The notes under the pieces were generated by a model. That model did not search any database. It was not told the origin of the DNA and saw only the letters and a program-made list of their open reading frames with translations. From positions 497,997 through 561,996 of the forward strand of contig NZ_LR027603.1 in the NCBI RefSeq assembly GCF_900605495.1: DNA of 64,000 nt. The letters run 5' to 3'. The position numbers were made by a program, and so were the translations under genes. Below, piece by piece: positions 55,530 through 64,000 of this stretch (its first letter is position 1; each line of letters starts with the position of its first letter). Source of the stretch: Bacilliculturomica massiliensis. GTDB taxonomy: Bacteria > Bacillota > Clostridia > Peptostreptococcales > Anaerovoracaceae.

Positions 55530-56680
55530 TGGGTTTGGATTTAAAAAATAGAACGGGGCAGCCGGCGGCTGCGGCCATGGCGCCGCAGGAGCCGAAGGAA
55601 ACCATGGAGGTGGTTCCCTACGATATTCGGGACGACCGGGCCGCCATGACGAAGGAACTGACAAGTTCGCCGGAGGTGGACGCTCTGGTGAGCACCATCG
55701 ACGTGTACAACGCGGAGACCATCGTGACCTTTGGGGGTAAAGTGGCTGAGGATATTTCCCGCTGCTCTGACACGGTCCTGAACAGCATGAATATGGAACA
55801 GATCAACGACACCGGTCAGATGCTGGAGCTGCTGGGAAAGATCATGGATAAATTCGATATTGGGGAACTGGAGGACAATCGGGGATTTTTCCAGAAGATG
55901 TTCGGCAATATGAAGAAGCAGCTGGACAAGATTCTCGACAAGTACCACACCATGGGCGAAGAGGTGGACAAGATCTACATTCAGCTGAAGCAGTATGAGG
56001 CGGAGATCAAGGAGTCCAACCGGAAGCTGGAAAGCATGTTTCAGACCAATGTGAATTCCTATCACGAACTGGTAAAATATATCCTGGCAGGAGAACAGGG
56101 CATATCGGAGCTGGACGCTTTTATCGCGCAGAAACAGCAGGAGCTGGAGCAGACGGGAGACAACTCCATTCAGTTCGATCTGACCACGCTGACTCAGGCG
56201 AAGATGATGCTGGAACAGCGGACGCAGGATCTGCGCATCGCGGAGAACGTGGCCATGCAGTCCATTCCCATGCTGAAGACCATGCAGTTTTCCAATATGA
56301 ATCTGGTGCGCAAGATCAATTCTGCCTTCATCATCACGCTGCCGGTATTCAAGCAGGCCCTCTCTCAGGCGATCCTGCTGAAGCGTCAGCGCATCCAGGC
56401 GGAAGCCATGTCGGCGCTGGATGAGAAGACCAACGAAATGCTCATCAAAAACGCTCAGAACACGGCGGCGCAGTCCAAACTGACCGCGGAGCTGGCCTCC
56501 GGAAGCTCAGTTAAGATCGAGACGCTGGAGACCACGTGGAAGACCATCGTTCAGGGGATCGAGGAGACCAGACAGATCCAGAACGATCTGAGCAAGCAGC
56601 GCAAGGAGGATCAGGTCCGTCTGGAGGCCATCAAGAACGAGTTCAATCAGATGTTCAACCAGGGACGGCCCAGCAACTAG
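55529..56680 (+). CDS. telA: TelA/KlaA-family toxic anion resistance protein
   Basis: 383 residues of mostly helical, charged sequence with the TelA blocks [59 protein letters not shown] and [43 protein letters not shown]. The C-terminal half is probably a coiled coil. Members are linked to tellurite, cell-wall antibiotic and envelope stress resistance; the mechanism is unknown. It starts inside the stop codon of yceG, and the first TerD gene follows after 67 bases. Confidence 0.93.
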   Translation: MGLDLKNRTGQPAAAAMAPQEPKETMEVVPYDIRDDRAAMTKELTSSPEVDALVSTIDVYNAETIVTFGGKVAEDISRCSDTVLNSMNMEQINDTGQMLELLGKIMDKFDIGELEDNRGFFQKMFGNMKKQLDKILDKYHTMGEEVDKIYIQLKQYEAEIKESNRKLESMFQTNVNSYHELVKYILAGEQGISELDAFIAQKQQELEQTGDNSIQFDLTTLTQAKMMLEQRTQDLRIAENVAMQSIPMLKTMQFSNMNLVRKINSAFIITLPVFKQALSQAILLKRQRIQAEAMSALDEKTNEMLIKNAQNTAAQSKLTAELASGSSVKIETLETTWKTIVQGIEETRQIQNDLSKQRKEDQVRLEAIKNEFNQMFNQGRPSN

Positions 56681-56747
56681 GCGGTTCCGGCGCGACATAT
56701 ATTACAGGTATTACAGGAGATTTCATAGTAAAAAGGAGGATTTAGAG

Positions 56748-57329
56748 ATGCCCATCAGTTTACAGAAGGGACAGAAAGTGGATCTGACGAAGGGAAATCC
56801 GGGCTTGAAGCATCTGCTCATCGGTTTGGGCTGGGATGTGAACAAGTATGACGGGGGCGGCGATTTCGATCTGGACGCCACGGTCTTTATGCTGGGAGAA
56901 AACGGGAAAGTTCCCTCTTCCGATGAGTTTGTGTTCTACGGAAATCTGGCCCATAAAAGCGGATCTGTTCAGCATATGGGGGACAATCTGACAGGCGAGG
57001 GCGAAGGGGACGACGAGCAGATAAAGGTGGATCTCTCCAAGGTGCCCGCGGAGGTCAAGAAGGTGGCGTTCGCTGTAACGATCTACGAATCAGAGACCAG
57101 AAAGCAGAATTTCGGTCAGGTGAGCAACGCCTTTATCCGCATCGTGGATGTGGACAAAAACGAAGAGCTGGTGCGCTACGATCTGGGAGAGGATTTCTCC
57201 ATCGAGACGGCCGTCGTCGTAGGCGAGCTTTATAACCACAACAACGAGTGGAAGTTCAACGCCATCGGCAGCGGATTCCAGGGAGGACTGGCCGCGCTCT
57301 GCACCAACTTCGGCGTGGATCTGGGCTAG
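56748..57329 (+). CDS. terD: TerD-family stress protein, paralogue 1
   Basis: 193 residues, a single TerD domain. The calcium-binding acids are in [14 protein letters not shown] near residue 40 and in [16 protein letters not shown] near 90. [27 protein letters not shown] and [34 protein letters not shown] complete the fold. Such proteins bind Ca2+ and are thought to link metal sensing to membrane complexes during tellurite, phage or oxidative stress. AAAAGGAGG precedes the ATG. It is very similar to paralogue 2, so the two arose by recent duplication. Confidence 0.96.
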   Translation: MPISLQKGQKVDLTKGNPGLKHLLIGLGWDVNKYDGGGDFDLDATVFMLGENGKVPSSDEFVFYGNLAHKSGSVQHMGDNLTGEGEGDDEQIKVDLSKVPAEVKKVAFAVTIYESETRKQNFGQVSNAFIRIVDVDKNEELVRYDLGEDFSIETAVVVGELYNHNNEWKFNAIGSGFQGGLAALCTNFGVDLG

Positions 57330-57412
57330 CATAAAGTCCGATAAGCAGGACAAAATACAGAGGTTATGTTATTTAAAGTAAAAGTTACATTGGGAAAGGA
57401 AGGTTTTTTATT

Positions 57413-57991
57413 ATGGCGATCAGTTTACAGAAGGGTCAGAAAGTAGATCTAACCAAAGGAAATCCGGGACTGAAGCATCTGATGATCGGCCTGGGCTGGG
57501 ATGTAAACCAGTTTGACGGCGCAGACTTCGATCTGGACGCCAGTGCGTTCATGCTGGGCGATAACGGCAAAGTTCCCACTCAGGATGAGTTTGTATTCTA
57601 TGGAAACCTGAAGCACAAGAGCGAGGCTGTCATACATATGGGAGACAACCTGACTGGCGAGGGCGACGGAGACGACGAACAGATCCAGGTGGATCTGACG
57701 AAAGTGCCCGCCGGCGTCAGCAAGATCGCTTTTGCGGTCACCATCTACGATTCCGACGTGCGGAAGCAGAATTTCGGTCAGGTCTCCAACGCGTATATCC
57801 GCATTGTGGACATGGATACCAATCAGGAAATGATCCGCTACGATCTGGGAGAAGATTTCTCCATCGAGACGGCTGTAGTAGTCGGCGAGATCTATCAGCA
57901 CAACGGCGAATGGAAGTTCAACGCCATCGGCAGCGGATTCCAGGGCGGACTGGCTGCGCTGTGCGGAAACTATGGGATTGATGTGGCGTAA
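57413..57991 (+). CDS. terD: TerD-family stress protein, paralogue 2
   Basis: 192 residues, about three quarters identical to paralogue 1 by eye. It keeps the calcium-site acids in [14 protein letters not shown] and [16 protein letters not shown]. The ribosome binding site is GGAAAGGAAGG. It lies 83 bases after paralogue 1 and 21 bases before paralogue 3, probably in the same transcript. It may form mixed complexes with the other two. Confidence 0.96.
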   Translation: MAISLQKGQKVDLTKGNPGLKHLMIGLGWDVNQFDGADFDLDASAFMLGDNGKVPTQDEFVFYGNLKHKSEAVIHMGDNLTGEGDGDDEQIQVDLTKVPAGVSKIAFAVTIYDSDVRKQNFGQVSNAYIRIVDMDTNQEMIRYDLGEDFSIETAVVVGEIYQHNGEWKFNAIGSGFQGGLAALCGNYGIDVA

Positions 57992-58012
57992 AACGCCGAA
58001 GGAGGAATAGAG

Positions 58013-58600
58013 ATGTCAGTCAGTTTGCAGAAGGGACAGAAGGTAAGCCTGACCAAGGACAACGCAGGATTGAGCAGGATCCTGATCGGTCTGGGTTGGG
58101 ATGAAGTAAAGCAGAAGAAGGGATTTTTCGCGCCCAAGCCGGCGGCCATCGACTGCGACGCTTCCGTGATGGCGCTGAAAGAAGGCAAGCTCCGGGGCGT
58201 GGAAGACGTGGTCTACTTTGGCAACCTGCGCCATAAATCCGGTGCGATCCAGCACATGGGAGACAATCTGACGGGAGCCGGAGACGGAGACGACGAACAG
58301 ATCGTGGTGGATCTGACCAAGGTTCCGGCGGAGTATGACAAGCTGGTCTTTGTGGTGAACATCTATCAGGCGGTACAGCGGAAGCAGGACTTCGGTCTCA
58401 TTGAAAACGCCTTTATCCGCATCGTGGACGGGCAGAAAAATCAGGAGATGCTGAGATACAACCTGAGCGCGGAGTACGCCGGTATGACCGCGGTCATTTT
58501 CGGAGAGATCTATCGCTACAACAACGAGTGGAAGTTCAACGCCATCGGACAGGGAACCACCGATCCGGGCCTGAACGAACTGGTCAGGAGATTCCAGTAG
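58013..58600 (+). CDS. TerD-family stress protein, divergent paralogue 3
   Basis: 195 residues. The fold is clear ([70 protein letters not shown]). The first metal-binding loop is changed, however: DFDLDA of the other two is replaced by AIDCDA behind an insertion (KQKKGFFAPKPA), and the FSIETA block reads YAGMTA. Calcium binding at the first site may be altered. AGGAGG precedes the ATG. Similar insertions occur in some YceC-like proteins, which form sets of three with the others. Confidence 0.93.
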   Translation: MSVSLQKGQKVSLTKDNAGLSRILIGLGWDEVKQKKGFFAPKPAAIDCDASVMALKEGKLRGVEDVVYFGNLRHKSGAIQHMGDNLTGAGDGDDEQIVVDLTKVPAEYDKLVFVVNIYQAVQRKQDFGLIENAFIRIVDGQKNQEMLRYNLSAEYAGMTAVIFGEIYRYNNEWKFNAIGQGTTDPGLNELVRRFQ

Positions 58601-58658
58601 AGGGGATCTGACGGTTGTTCGTATGCCGGAGATGAGATATGGTCTCCACCGCAGATTG

Positions 58659-58702
58659 GAAAAGAGGAAATCACCCCCTTCAGGAGCGGTTTCCTCCTTT
58701 TC
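58659..58702 (+). terminator. Terminator after the terD genes
   Basis: Stem GAAAAGAGGAAA with TTTCCTCCTTTTC, one bulge. The rest of 58601-58939 is GC-rich without a gene; it probably contains the start of the ATPase transcript. Confidence 0.65.
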
Positions 58703-58939
58703 GTTTCAATGAAGGTCCCGGCGCGCCGGGTTTTGACGGGGCGAGAGTCTGCCGCGAAGAAAGGTCCGCCCGCTTCCGTTTCTGAGAATAGAACGCGAAG
58801 GCCGCGGCTGCATCCCTCAGAGCCGGGGCGAAGGGCCAGGCCTGCCGCGCCGCATTGTCGGCAGCCGGCGTTGAGAAGGCGCGTTTCGGACAGCCGGGAC
58901 AAAATAATAAAACAGGAGATAAAGAGGTAACTAGCAAAA

Positions 58940-61597
58940 ATGAAAATAATGGGATTAACAGATGAGCAGGTGGAATCGTCGAAACAACAGTACGGCGACA
59001 ACCGCATGACGGAACAGGAGACAGAGAGCTTTTGGAGTAAGCTGCTGGGCAACTTCGGAGATCCGATGATCAAGATCCTTTGCGTCGCCCTGATCATCAA
59101 TATTGTGTTCGCCTTTTTGGGACAGACGGAATGGTACGAGTCCGTGGGCATCGCGCTGGCCGTGATCCTGGCTACTTTTGTGTCAACTTTTTCTGAGTTC
59201 AGGAATGAGAACGCCTTCCAGAAGCTGCAGGAGGAGGCGTCCAGGATCTACTGCAAAGTATACAGAAACGGACAGGTGGCGGAGGTCTCCATCAACGATA
59301 TCGTGGTGGGCGACTGCATCCTGCTGCAGACCGGCGACAAGATCCCGGCTGACGGCGTCGTCATCGACGGGACCATAAAAGTGGACCAGTCGGTGCTCAA
59401 CGGCGAGAGCAAGGAGGCCACGAAAAAAGTCATTCCCGAGGACTACACGGAGGAGGACGCGTCGCTGGATTTCCTCAATCCGTATAAGGTGTTCCGCGGG
59501 GCGGTAGTCTGTTCCGGAAATTCCGTCATGCGGGTCACCACCGTGGGCGATAAGTCTGTTTACGGACAGATCGCCAGCGAACTGCAGAGCGAGGAAGACC
59601 GGGATTCCCCGCTGAAGGTGAAGCTGGGCAATCTGGCAGACGGCATCAGCAAGTTCGGTTATATCGGCGGTATCGCCATTGCCGTGGCATTTCTGTTCCA
59701 GTCTATCGTGATCCAGAACGGGTTCGACATGGCGCAGATCATGGCTTACTGTTCCAACTGGATGACGGTGGTCAACGACGTGGTGCAGGCAGTCATGCTG
59801 GCTGTCATCATCATCGTTATGGCGGTGCCGGAAGGCCTGCCGCTGATGATCGCGCTGGTATCCGCCCTGAATATGGGCAAAATGCTCAAAGACAACGTAC
59901 TGGTGAGAAAGATCGCGGGCATTGAGACCGCAGGCAGCCTGAACATCCTGTTCAGCGATAAGACGGGGACCATTACCAAGGGAAAACTGGAAGCCGTCAC
60001 TTTTGTGGACGGTTCGGCAAGGGATTACGCCAGTTTTGACAACGTGATGAACGAGCTGGGAAATGTACTGTCCCTGAGCGTTTATCACAATACGGACGCC
60101 GTTATCTCTGACGAGGGCGGCGAGATGAAGATCTTCGGCGGAAACGCTACGGAGCGTGCCATCCTCAGTTATGCCGCCAACTCCAGACACGCCAATACCA
60201 TGAATGTGGCGCACATTTCCGCCATCCCCTTCAGCAGCGACAAAAAGTATTCCGCCACCAGCGTGGAAGGCGACTACAACCTGACGCTGATCAAGGGAGC
60301 GCCGGAAAAGATCCTGGCTAAATGTCAGTTCTATTATGACGCGGAGGGAAAGAAGCAGCCCCTGGACATGGCGGGAAAAGGCCGCATCGACGACAAGATC
60401 AACGAGCTGGCGGAGAGGGCCATCCGCGTGCTGGCTTTCGCCACCTCCGACGACAAGATCAGAGACGACGAGCTGCCTGAGGGCGCCTGGACGCTCATCG
60501 GTGTTCTGGGCATCCGCGACGAGGTGAGACCGGAATCCGTGACTGCCATCAAGGAGGTGCAGGGCGCCGGCGTTCAGGTGGTCATGATCACGGGAGACCG
60601 TCTCGATACTGCGGTGGCCATCGCCAAGGAAGCGGGTATCGTTCAGAGCGATAAGGATATCGTGCTGACATCCGATCAGCTGGCCAAGATGTCCGACGAC
60701 GCGGTGAAGGAGCACATCAAAAACATCCGCGTGGTTGCCCGGGCGCTGCCCAGCGACAAGAGCAGACTGGTGCGTCTGGCGCAGGAGATGGATCTTGTGG
60801 TAGGCATGACAGGCGACGGGGTCAACGATTCCCCGGCGCTGAAAAAGGCCGATGTGGGCTTCGCTATGGGCGGAGGAACAGAGGTGGCCAAGGAAGCCAG
60901 CGACATCGTGATCCTGGATGACAATTTCAGCTCCATCGACAAGGCGATCCTCTACGGAAGAACGATCTTCAACAGCATCCGGAAGTTTATCATCTTCCAG
61001 CTGACGATCAACGTCAGCGCTGTGCTGATCTGTTTCGTTTCGCCTTTCCTGGGCATTCCCACTCCGCTGTCCATCATTCAGATCCTCTGGGTCAATCTGG
61101 TCATGGATACGCTGGCGGCTCTGGCCTTCGGAGGCGAACCGGCCCTCAGGAGGTACATGCGGGAGAAACCCAAGCGCAGAGACGAGAGTATCATCAGCAG
61201 ATACATGTGGACGGAGATCCTCACGGCCAGCCTTTGGGGCTTTGCCCTGTCCATGTTCCTGCTGCTGTCTCAGACCGCGGATCACTTCTTCCGCGACGAT
61301 TACAACTTCCTGCTGACGGGATATTTCACATTCTTCATCTTCTTCGCCGTGTTCAATGCGTTCAACGCCAGAACAGAGCAGATGAACCTGTTTGACAATA
61401 TCGGCAAGAATCACGGATTCTGGCAAGTAATGGGTCTCATCGTCGTGGTTCAGATCATCATGACCGACTTTGGAGGAGATATTCTTCGCTGCTACGGACT
61501 GAACGGAGGAGAATGGGCGCTGGTGCTGGCGCTGGCCTTCACCATCATTCCTGTGGATCTGATCCGCAAGGCTGTGTTAAAGATCGGCGGGAAATAG
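58940..61597 (+). CDS. Calcium-type (P2B-like) P-type cation ATPase
   Basis: 885 residues with the P2-type layout: an actuator domain (LLQTGDKIPADGVVIDGTIKVDQSVLNGES), the phosphorylation site LFSDKTGTITKGKLE near residue 337, the nucleotide domain (ILSYA, ALIKGAPEKIL-like LIKGAPEKIL), MITGDRLDTAVAIAKEAGI and the hinge GMTGDGVNDSPALKKADVGFAMG. About ten membrane helices are present, with PEGLPLMIAL in helix four as in calcium pumps. It should export Ca2+ from the cytoplasm. Its position behind three calcium-binding TerD proteins suggests a shared role in calcium handling under stress. Confidence 0.93.
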   Translation: MKIMGLTDEQVESSKQQYGDNRMTEQETESFWSKLLGNFGDPMIKILCVALIINIVFAFLGQTEWYESVGIALAVILATFVSTFSEFRNENAFQKLQEEASRIYCKVYRNGQVAEVSINDIVVGDCILLQTGDKIPADGVVIDGTIKVDQSVLNGESKEATKKVIPEDYTEEDASLDFLNPYKVFRGAVVCSGNSVMRVTTVGDKSVYGQIASELQSEEDRDSPLKVKLGNLADGISKFGYIGGIAIAVAFLFQSIVIQNGFDMAQIMAYCSNWMTVVNDVVQAVMLAVIIIVMAVPEGLPLMIALVSALNMGKMLKDNVLVRKIAGIETAGSLNILFSDKTGTITKGKLEAVTFVDGSARDYASFDNVMNELGNVLSLSVYHNTDAVISDEGGEMKIFGGNATERAILSYAANSRHANTMNVAHISAIPFSSDKKYSATSVEGDYNLTLIKGAPEKILAKCQFYYDAEGKKQPLDMAGKGRIDDKINELAERAIRVLAFATSDDKIRDDELPEGAWTLIGVLGIRDEVRPESVTAIKEVQGAGVQVVMITGDRLDTAVAIAKEAGIVQSDKDIVLTSDQLAKMSDDAVKEHIKNIRVVARALPSDKSRLVRLAQEMDLVVGMTGDGVNDSPALKKADVGFAMGGGTEVAKEASDIVILDDNFSSIDKAILYGRTIFNSIRKFIIFQLTINVSAVLICFVSPFLGIPTPLSIIQILWVNLVMDTLAALAFGGEPALRRYMREKPKRRDESIISRYMWTEILTASLWGFALSMFLLLSQTADHFFRDDYNFLLTGYFTFFIFFAVFNAFNARTEQMNLFDNIGKNHGFWQVMGLIVVVQIIMTDFGGDILRCYGLNGGEWALVLALAFTIIPVDLIRKAVLKIGGK

Positions 61598-61655
61598 CCG
61601 GAAGTTCCGCCCAGAAGGGACGGAAAAAAGAAAAAGCGGATAAACTGCAGAGCAG

Positions 61656-61707
61656 CGGACCGGCGTATACTGCGTGAAGACAGAGCAGGATCGCCGGTCC
61701 GTTTTTT
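61656..61707 (+). terminator. Terminator after the P-type ATPase
   Basis: Stem CGGACCGGCG with CGCCGGTCCG followed by six T. Confidence 0.82.
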
Positions 61708-61723
61708 CAGAAAGGAGGACTGG

Positions 61724-62536
61724 GTGGATCTTTTCGTATCGGACCTGGACAATACGCTGATCTATTCGTATAAGAGAGACATCGGTCCGCAGAAACGGCT
61801 GGTGGAGGTAAAGGAGGGGAAGGAGCTTTCCTTTATGACGGAGTACTCCTGCCGCCTGCTCTGCCAGATCGCGGACCGCTGCTGCTTCGTGCCGGCTACC
61901 ACCCGGTCCCTTGAGCAGTACGGGCGGATCCGATTTTTTATAGGGACGGCAGGATCGCCGTCCGCAGAGCCGGAGTACGCGCTGGTGAGCAACGGCGGAA
62001 ACCTGCTGCGCGGGGGCGTCCCGGACAGACAGTGGTATGAAGATTCGCTGCGCCTCTGCGCACCGGCGGAGGAAAGTTTAAAGGAAGCGGAAAGGCTGCT
62101 GGCCGCCGATCCCCGCGTAAACTTTGATGTGCGGAGGGTGGACGGGCTGTTCGTCTTCACAAAGAGCGGCGATCCGCAGGGGACTATGGCCGGACTGCGG
62201 GCCGGTCTGTATGGCGGGAATGTGAGGATCTTAAACAACGGGTCCAAGATCTACATCCTTCCCGGAGCCCTGGACAAGGGGACGGCGCTGCTGCGTCTGC
62301 GGAAGCTGCTGGGCGCAGAACTGGTGCTGGCCGCAGGCGACAGCGAGTTCGATGTACCCCTGCTTCTGGCCGCCGACGAGGCCTGGATGCCCCGACAGCT
62401 GTATCAGGCCGCGTCCGGCAGTCTCAGCGGGATGGATGGGCGGCGGCTCCACGTTCCGCCCGGGGACGGCCTGTTCTCCGACCTGATGCTGACAGAAGCG
62501 GCAAAACGGCTGGGGATCGCCTGCAGACAGGAGTAA
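61724..62536 (+). CDS. HAD-family phosphatase of the Ter module
   Basis: 270 residues of the Cof/sucrose-phosphatase-like HAD type. The nucleophile motif is VSDLDNTLIYSYK, motif II lies near VPATTRSLEQY, and the late motif LAAGDSEFDVPLLLAADEAW holds the metal-binding acids. A HAD phosphatase is a usual member of the predicted Ter biosynthesis module and would remove a phosphate from the nucleoside-like product. The start is GTG at 61724 with AAAGGAGG upstream. It sits on the plus strand, apart from the lyase and PRTase genes. Confidence 0.9.
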   Translation: MDLFVSDLDNTLIYSYKRDIGPQKRLVEVKEGKELSFMTEYSCRLLCQIADRCCFVPATTRSLEQYGRIRFFIGTAGSPSAEPEYALVSNGGNLLRGGVPDRQWYEDSLRLCAPAEESLKEAERLLAADPRVNFDVRRVDGLFVFTKSGDPQGTMAGLRAGLYGGNVRILNNGSKIYILPGALDKGTALLRLRKLLGAELVLAAGDSEFDVPLLLAADEAWMPRQLYQAASGSLSGMDGRRLHVPPGDGLFSDLMLTEAAKRLGIACRQE

Positions 62537-62698
62537 CGGCTCCCGCTGAGGGACCCACGACGCTGAAAATGAGACCCTGTCGAAAATTTGGGCGAAGGCG
62601 TAAACGCATTTTGACGTTTTTCTCCTTCCGTCTGTGGTAACCTGTTCAATGGATGAAGGAAAATTGGACAAGACCTTTGACAGAAGGAGGAATTTGAT

Positions 62699-63043
62699 AT
62701 GAACAGAGCGATGGAAATGTACGGAAGGCCGGAGATGCCGGCGATCGAGGGACTGAGAACGAGAAACGCCGCGGGGGATGAGATCATCATTTATATAACG
62801 GGCCAGTCGGCGGGAGGCCGGATCAAATTTGTGATCTCTGACATTACGGTCCGAAAAAAGCGGTCCAGGCAGTACTGCTCTGTGACAGAACTGGCTAAGG
62901 ACAGCTATCTCTACCGCTGCCTGTCCACAGGCCGGGAGCGGAAAGCCTATCTGGCGGACGTCTATCTGAAATATGTGACGGAAGAGCAGGTGGAGCAGGC
63001 CCTTCTGTGCGCGTGGGAAATGTGCCGGCCGCAGATCGCCTGA
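62699..63043 (+). CDS. Conserved-looking small protein of unknown function
   Basis: 114 residues, acidic and basic mixed, without signal peptide or membrane helix. The middle (GDEIIIYITGQSAGGRIKFVISDITVRKKRSRQYCSVTELAKDSY) suggests a small beta-rich fold, and the end is helical (YVTEEQVEQALLCAWEMC). GAAGGAGG precedes the ATG, which supports translation. I do not recognise the family. It stands between the Ter cluster and the Bax-inhibitor gene and may belong to neither. Confidence 0.65.
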   Translation: MNRAMEMYGRPEMPAIEGLRTRNAAGDEIIIYITGQSAGGRIKFVISDITVRKKRSRQYCSVTELAKDSYLYRCLSTGRERKAYLADVYLKYVTEEQVEQALLCAWEMCRPQIA

Positions 63044-63288
63044 CGCGAAAGCGGCTGCGGCTGGGTTCGAGATCCGTATGACTCCTCTGTGACTGGAAAA
63101 AGTATACTGTTGTCAGCAGAGTTAAAAAAAAGTGCTGTAAAATCGCCTGTTTTGTCGTATAATAAAGTGGTATAAGTATACTTGTATCAAGAATTGAAAG
63201 CAGGCTTTTGGCCGGGCATCGGCGCCGCAGAGGGTCCGCAGCCGGCCGGCGGCAATTGCAGTAATGAATTGGAGAAGGGGGATATTAC

Positions 63289-64000
63289 ATGGATGATCTG
63301 AATGAAATGAAAAGCGACTTTATCGGAGGCGCGTCGTACGGACAGGAGATCGAACCTGTAGGCGCATACGCGGCGAAAACGTTCGGCTGGATGTGTCTGG
63401 GACTGCTGACCACTTTTGCGGTGGCTATGGCCATGATCTTTACGGGAGCGATCTGGGCAGTATTTTCTGTTCCGGCTATGCCGTTTATTCTGCTGATCGC
63501 AGAGCTGGGCGTTGTAATTTACCTGTCGGCCCGCATCGGTTCCATGTCTGTGGGAAAGGCCAAGGGGCTGTTTTTCACCTATGCGGTGCTGAACGGAATC
63601 GTATTTTCTACCATTTTTGTGGCATACGGCATGTGGAGCGTACTGCTGGCATTTCTGTCTGCGTCGCTGTATTTCGGCGTCATGGCGGGAGTGGGTTATT
63701 ACACTAAGGTGGATCTCTCCGGCATGAGACCGATCTTGTTCAGCGGCCTGATCTTCCTCGTGGTGGTCTGGTTCCTCTCTATCTTCATCGGACTGGGCGC
63801 TTTTGAGAGGATCGTCTGCATGATCGGCGTAGCTGTGTTCCTGGGCTTTACCGCCTACGACACGCAGAAGATCAGAGCGTATCACGCCGCTTTCAGCTGT
63901 GACCCTGAGATGGCGAAAAAGGCGTCGATCTTTTCCGCGCTGCAGCTGTATCTGGACTTCATCAATCTGTTCCTGTACATCCTGCGGTTCATGGGCAAGA
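63289..64000 (+). CDS. Bax inhibitor-1 (YccA/YbhL)-family membrane protein, cut by the window end
   Basis: 237 residues are visible and the frame is still open at base 64000. Seven hydrophobic segments follow the start MDDLNEMKSDFIGG, with the family blocks TFGWMCLGLLTTFAVAMAM, TYAVLNGIVFSTIF and GFTAYDTQKIRAYH, whose Asp belongs to the pH-sensing pair of BI-1 proteins. Only a few residues can be missing, since the family usually ends soon after NLFLYILRFMG. Members are calcium-leak or stress-buffering membrane proteins. GGAGAAGGGGG precedes the ATG. The upstream 245 bases carry a TATAAT at 63148-63153 without a clear -35. Confidence 0.93.
   Translation, partial: MDDLNEMKSDFIGGASYGQEIEPVGAYAAKTFGWMCLGLLTTFAVAMAMIFTGAIWAVFSVPAMPFILLIAELGVVIYLSARIGSMSVGKAKGLFFTYAVLNGIVFSTIFVAYGMWSVLLAFLSASLYFGVMAGVGYYTKVDLSGMRPILFSGLIFLVVVWFLSIFIGLGAFERIVCMIGVAVFLGFTAYDTQKIRAYHAAFSCDPEMAKKASIFSALQLYLDFINLFLYILRFMGK

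Noticed and set aside
63060-63080. GGGTTCGAGATCC, resembling a tRNA T-loop
   Set aside because: No acceptor, D or anticodon stems can be built around it.

Overview
The window looks like part of the chromosome of an anaerobic, spore-forming, fermentative member of the Clostridia. The evidence is a pyruvate:ferredoxin oxidoreductase, a trimeric HydABC-type [FeFe] hydrogenase, the spore germination genes cwlJ-gerQ, a GerA-family germinant receptor subunit, strong AGGAGG ribosome binding sites and TTGACA/TATAAT promoters. Most genes are GC-rich. Naming a family (a Clostridiales family XIII-like lineage is possible) would be a guess. No rRNA, tRNA, CRISPR array or intact insertion sequence was seen.

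Layout. 1-1060: a damaged left end, the start of a secreted protein and an OmpR-type response regulator. 1.2-5.5 kb: an IclR regulator divergent from a cyclase/class V PLP enzyme/Nramp-like transporter operon, with two matching operator dyads between them. 5.7-6.7 kb: AT-rich VOC and GNAT genes. 6.7-7.9 kb: a tandemly duplicated type I toxin-antitoxin module (27-residue Hol-Tox-like peptides plus convergent RNA). 7.9-12.2 kb: hydCBA. 12.4-13.6 kb: an AI-2E-family permease. 13.9-22.4 kb: a sensory/surface cluster of LytS-type kinase, receiver plus SARP-like winged-helix regulator, a pseudo-receiver, a diguanylate cyclase and a 1441-residue SLH surface protein. 22.9-30.7 kb: peptidase U32, PFOR and an LrgAB-type pair (pyruvate metabolism and transport). 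30.8-33.7 kb: a DUF3892-type protein, pyrE and a GerA-family protein. 33.7-34.85 kb: a gene-poor stretch full of short repeats.

34.8-42 kb: an amino-acid utilisation block of M20 amidohydrolase, 2-hydroxyacid dehydrogenase, class I aminotransferase, YfcC-type carrier and a sigma-54 activator. The dehydrogenase and the aminotransferase have divergent sigma-54 promoters that share palindromic enhancer-like sites. 42.1-43.3 kb: gerQ and cwlJ. 43.4-45.3 kb: an Lsa-like ABC-F gene behind a long leader with a possible leader peptide and terminator. 45.4-47 kb: an ECF sigma factor and a DUF2461 protein. 47.6-62.5 kb: a large Ter-type stress cluster made of a nucleoside-like biosynthesis module (CitE-like lyase, PRTase-TRSP, StiP/PRTase-PELOTA) on the minus strand and YceG-like proteins, a trypsin-like protease, TelA, three TerD paralogues, a calcium-type P-ATPase and a HAD phosphatase on the plus strand. 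62.7-64 kb: an unknown small protein and a Bax-inhibitor-1 protein cut by the window end.

Two places look like sequencing or assembly damage rather than biology. Bases 1-102 are a smeared copy of 5341-5442 in which 18 of 20 mismatches equal the next base, the signature of Illumina prephasing. Bases 52152-52170 match 17 of 19 bases of the Tn5/Nextera mosaic end, exactly where a gene changes frame.
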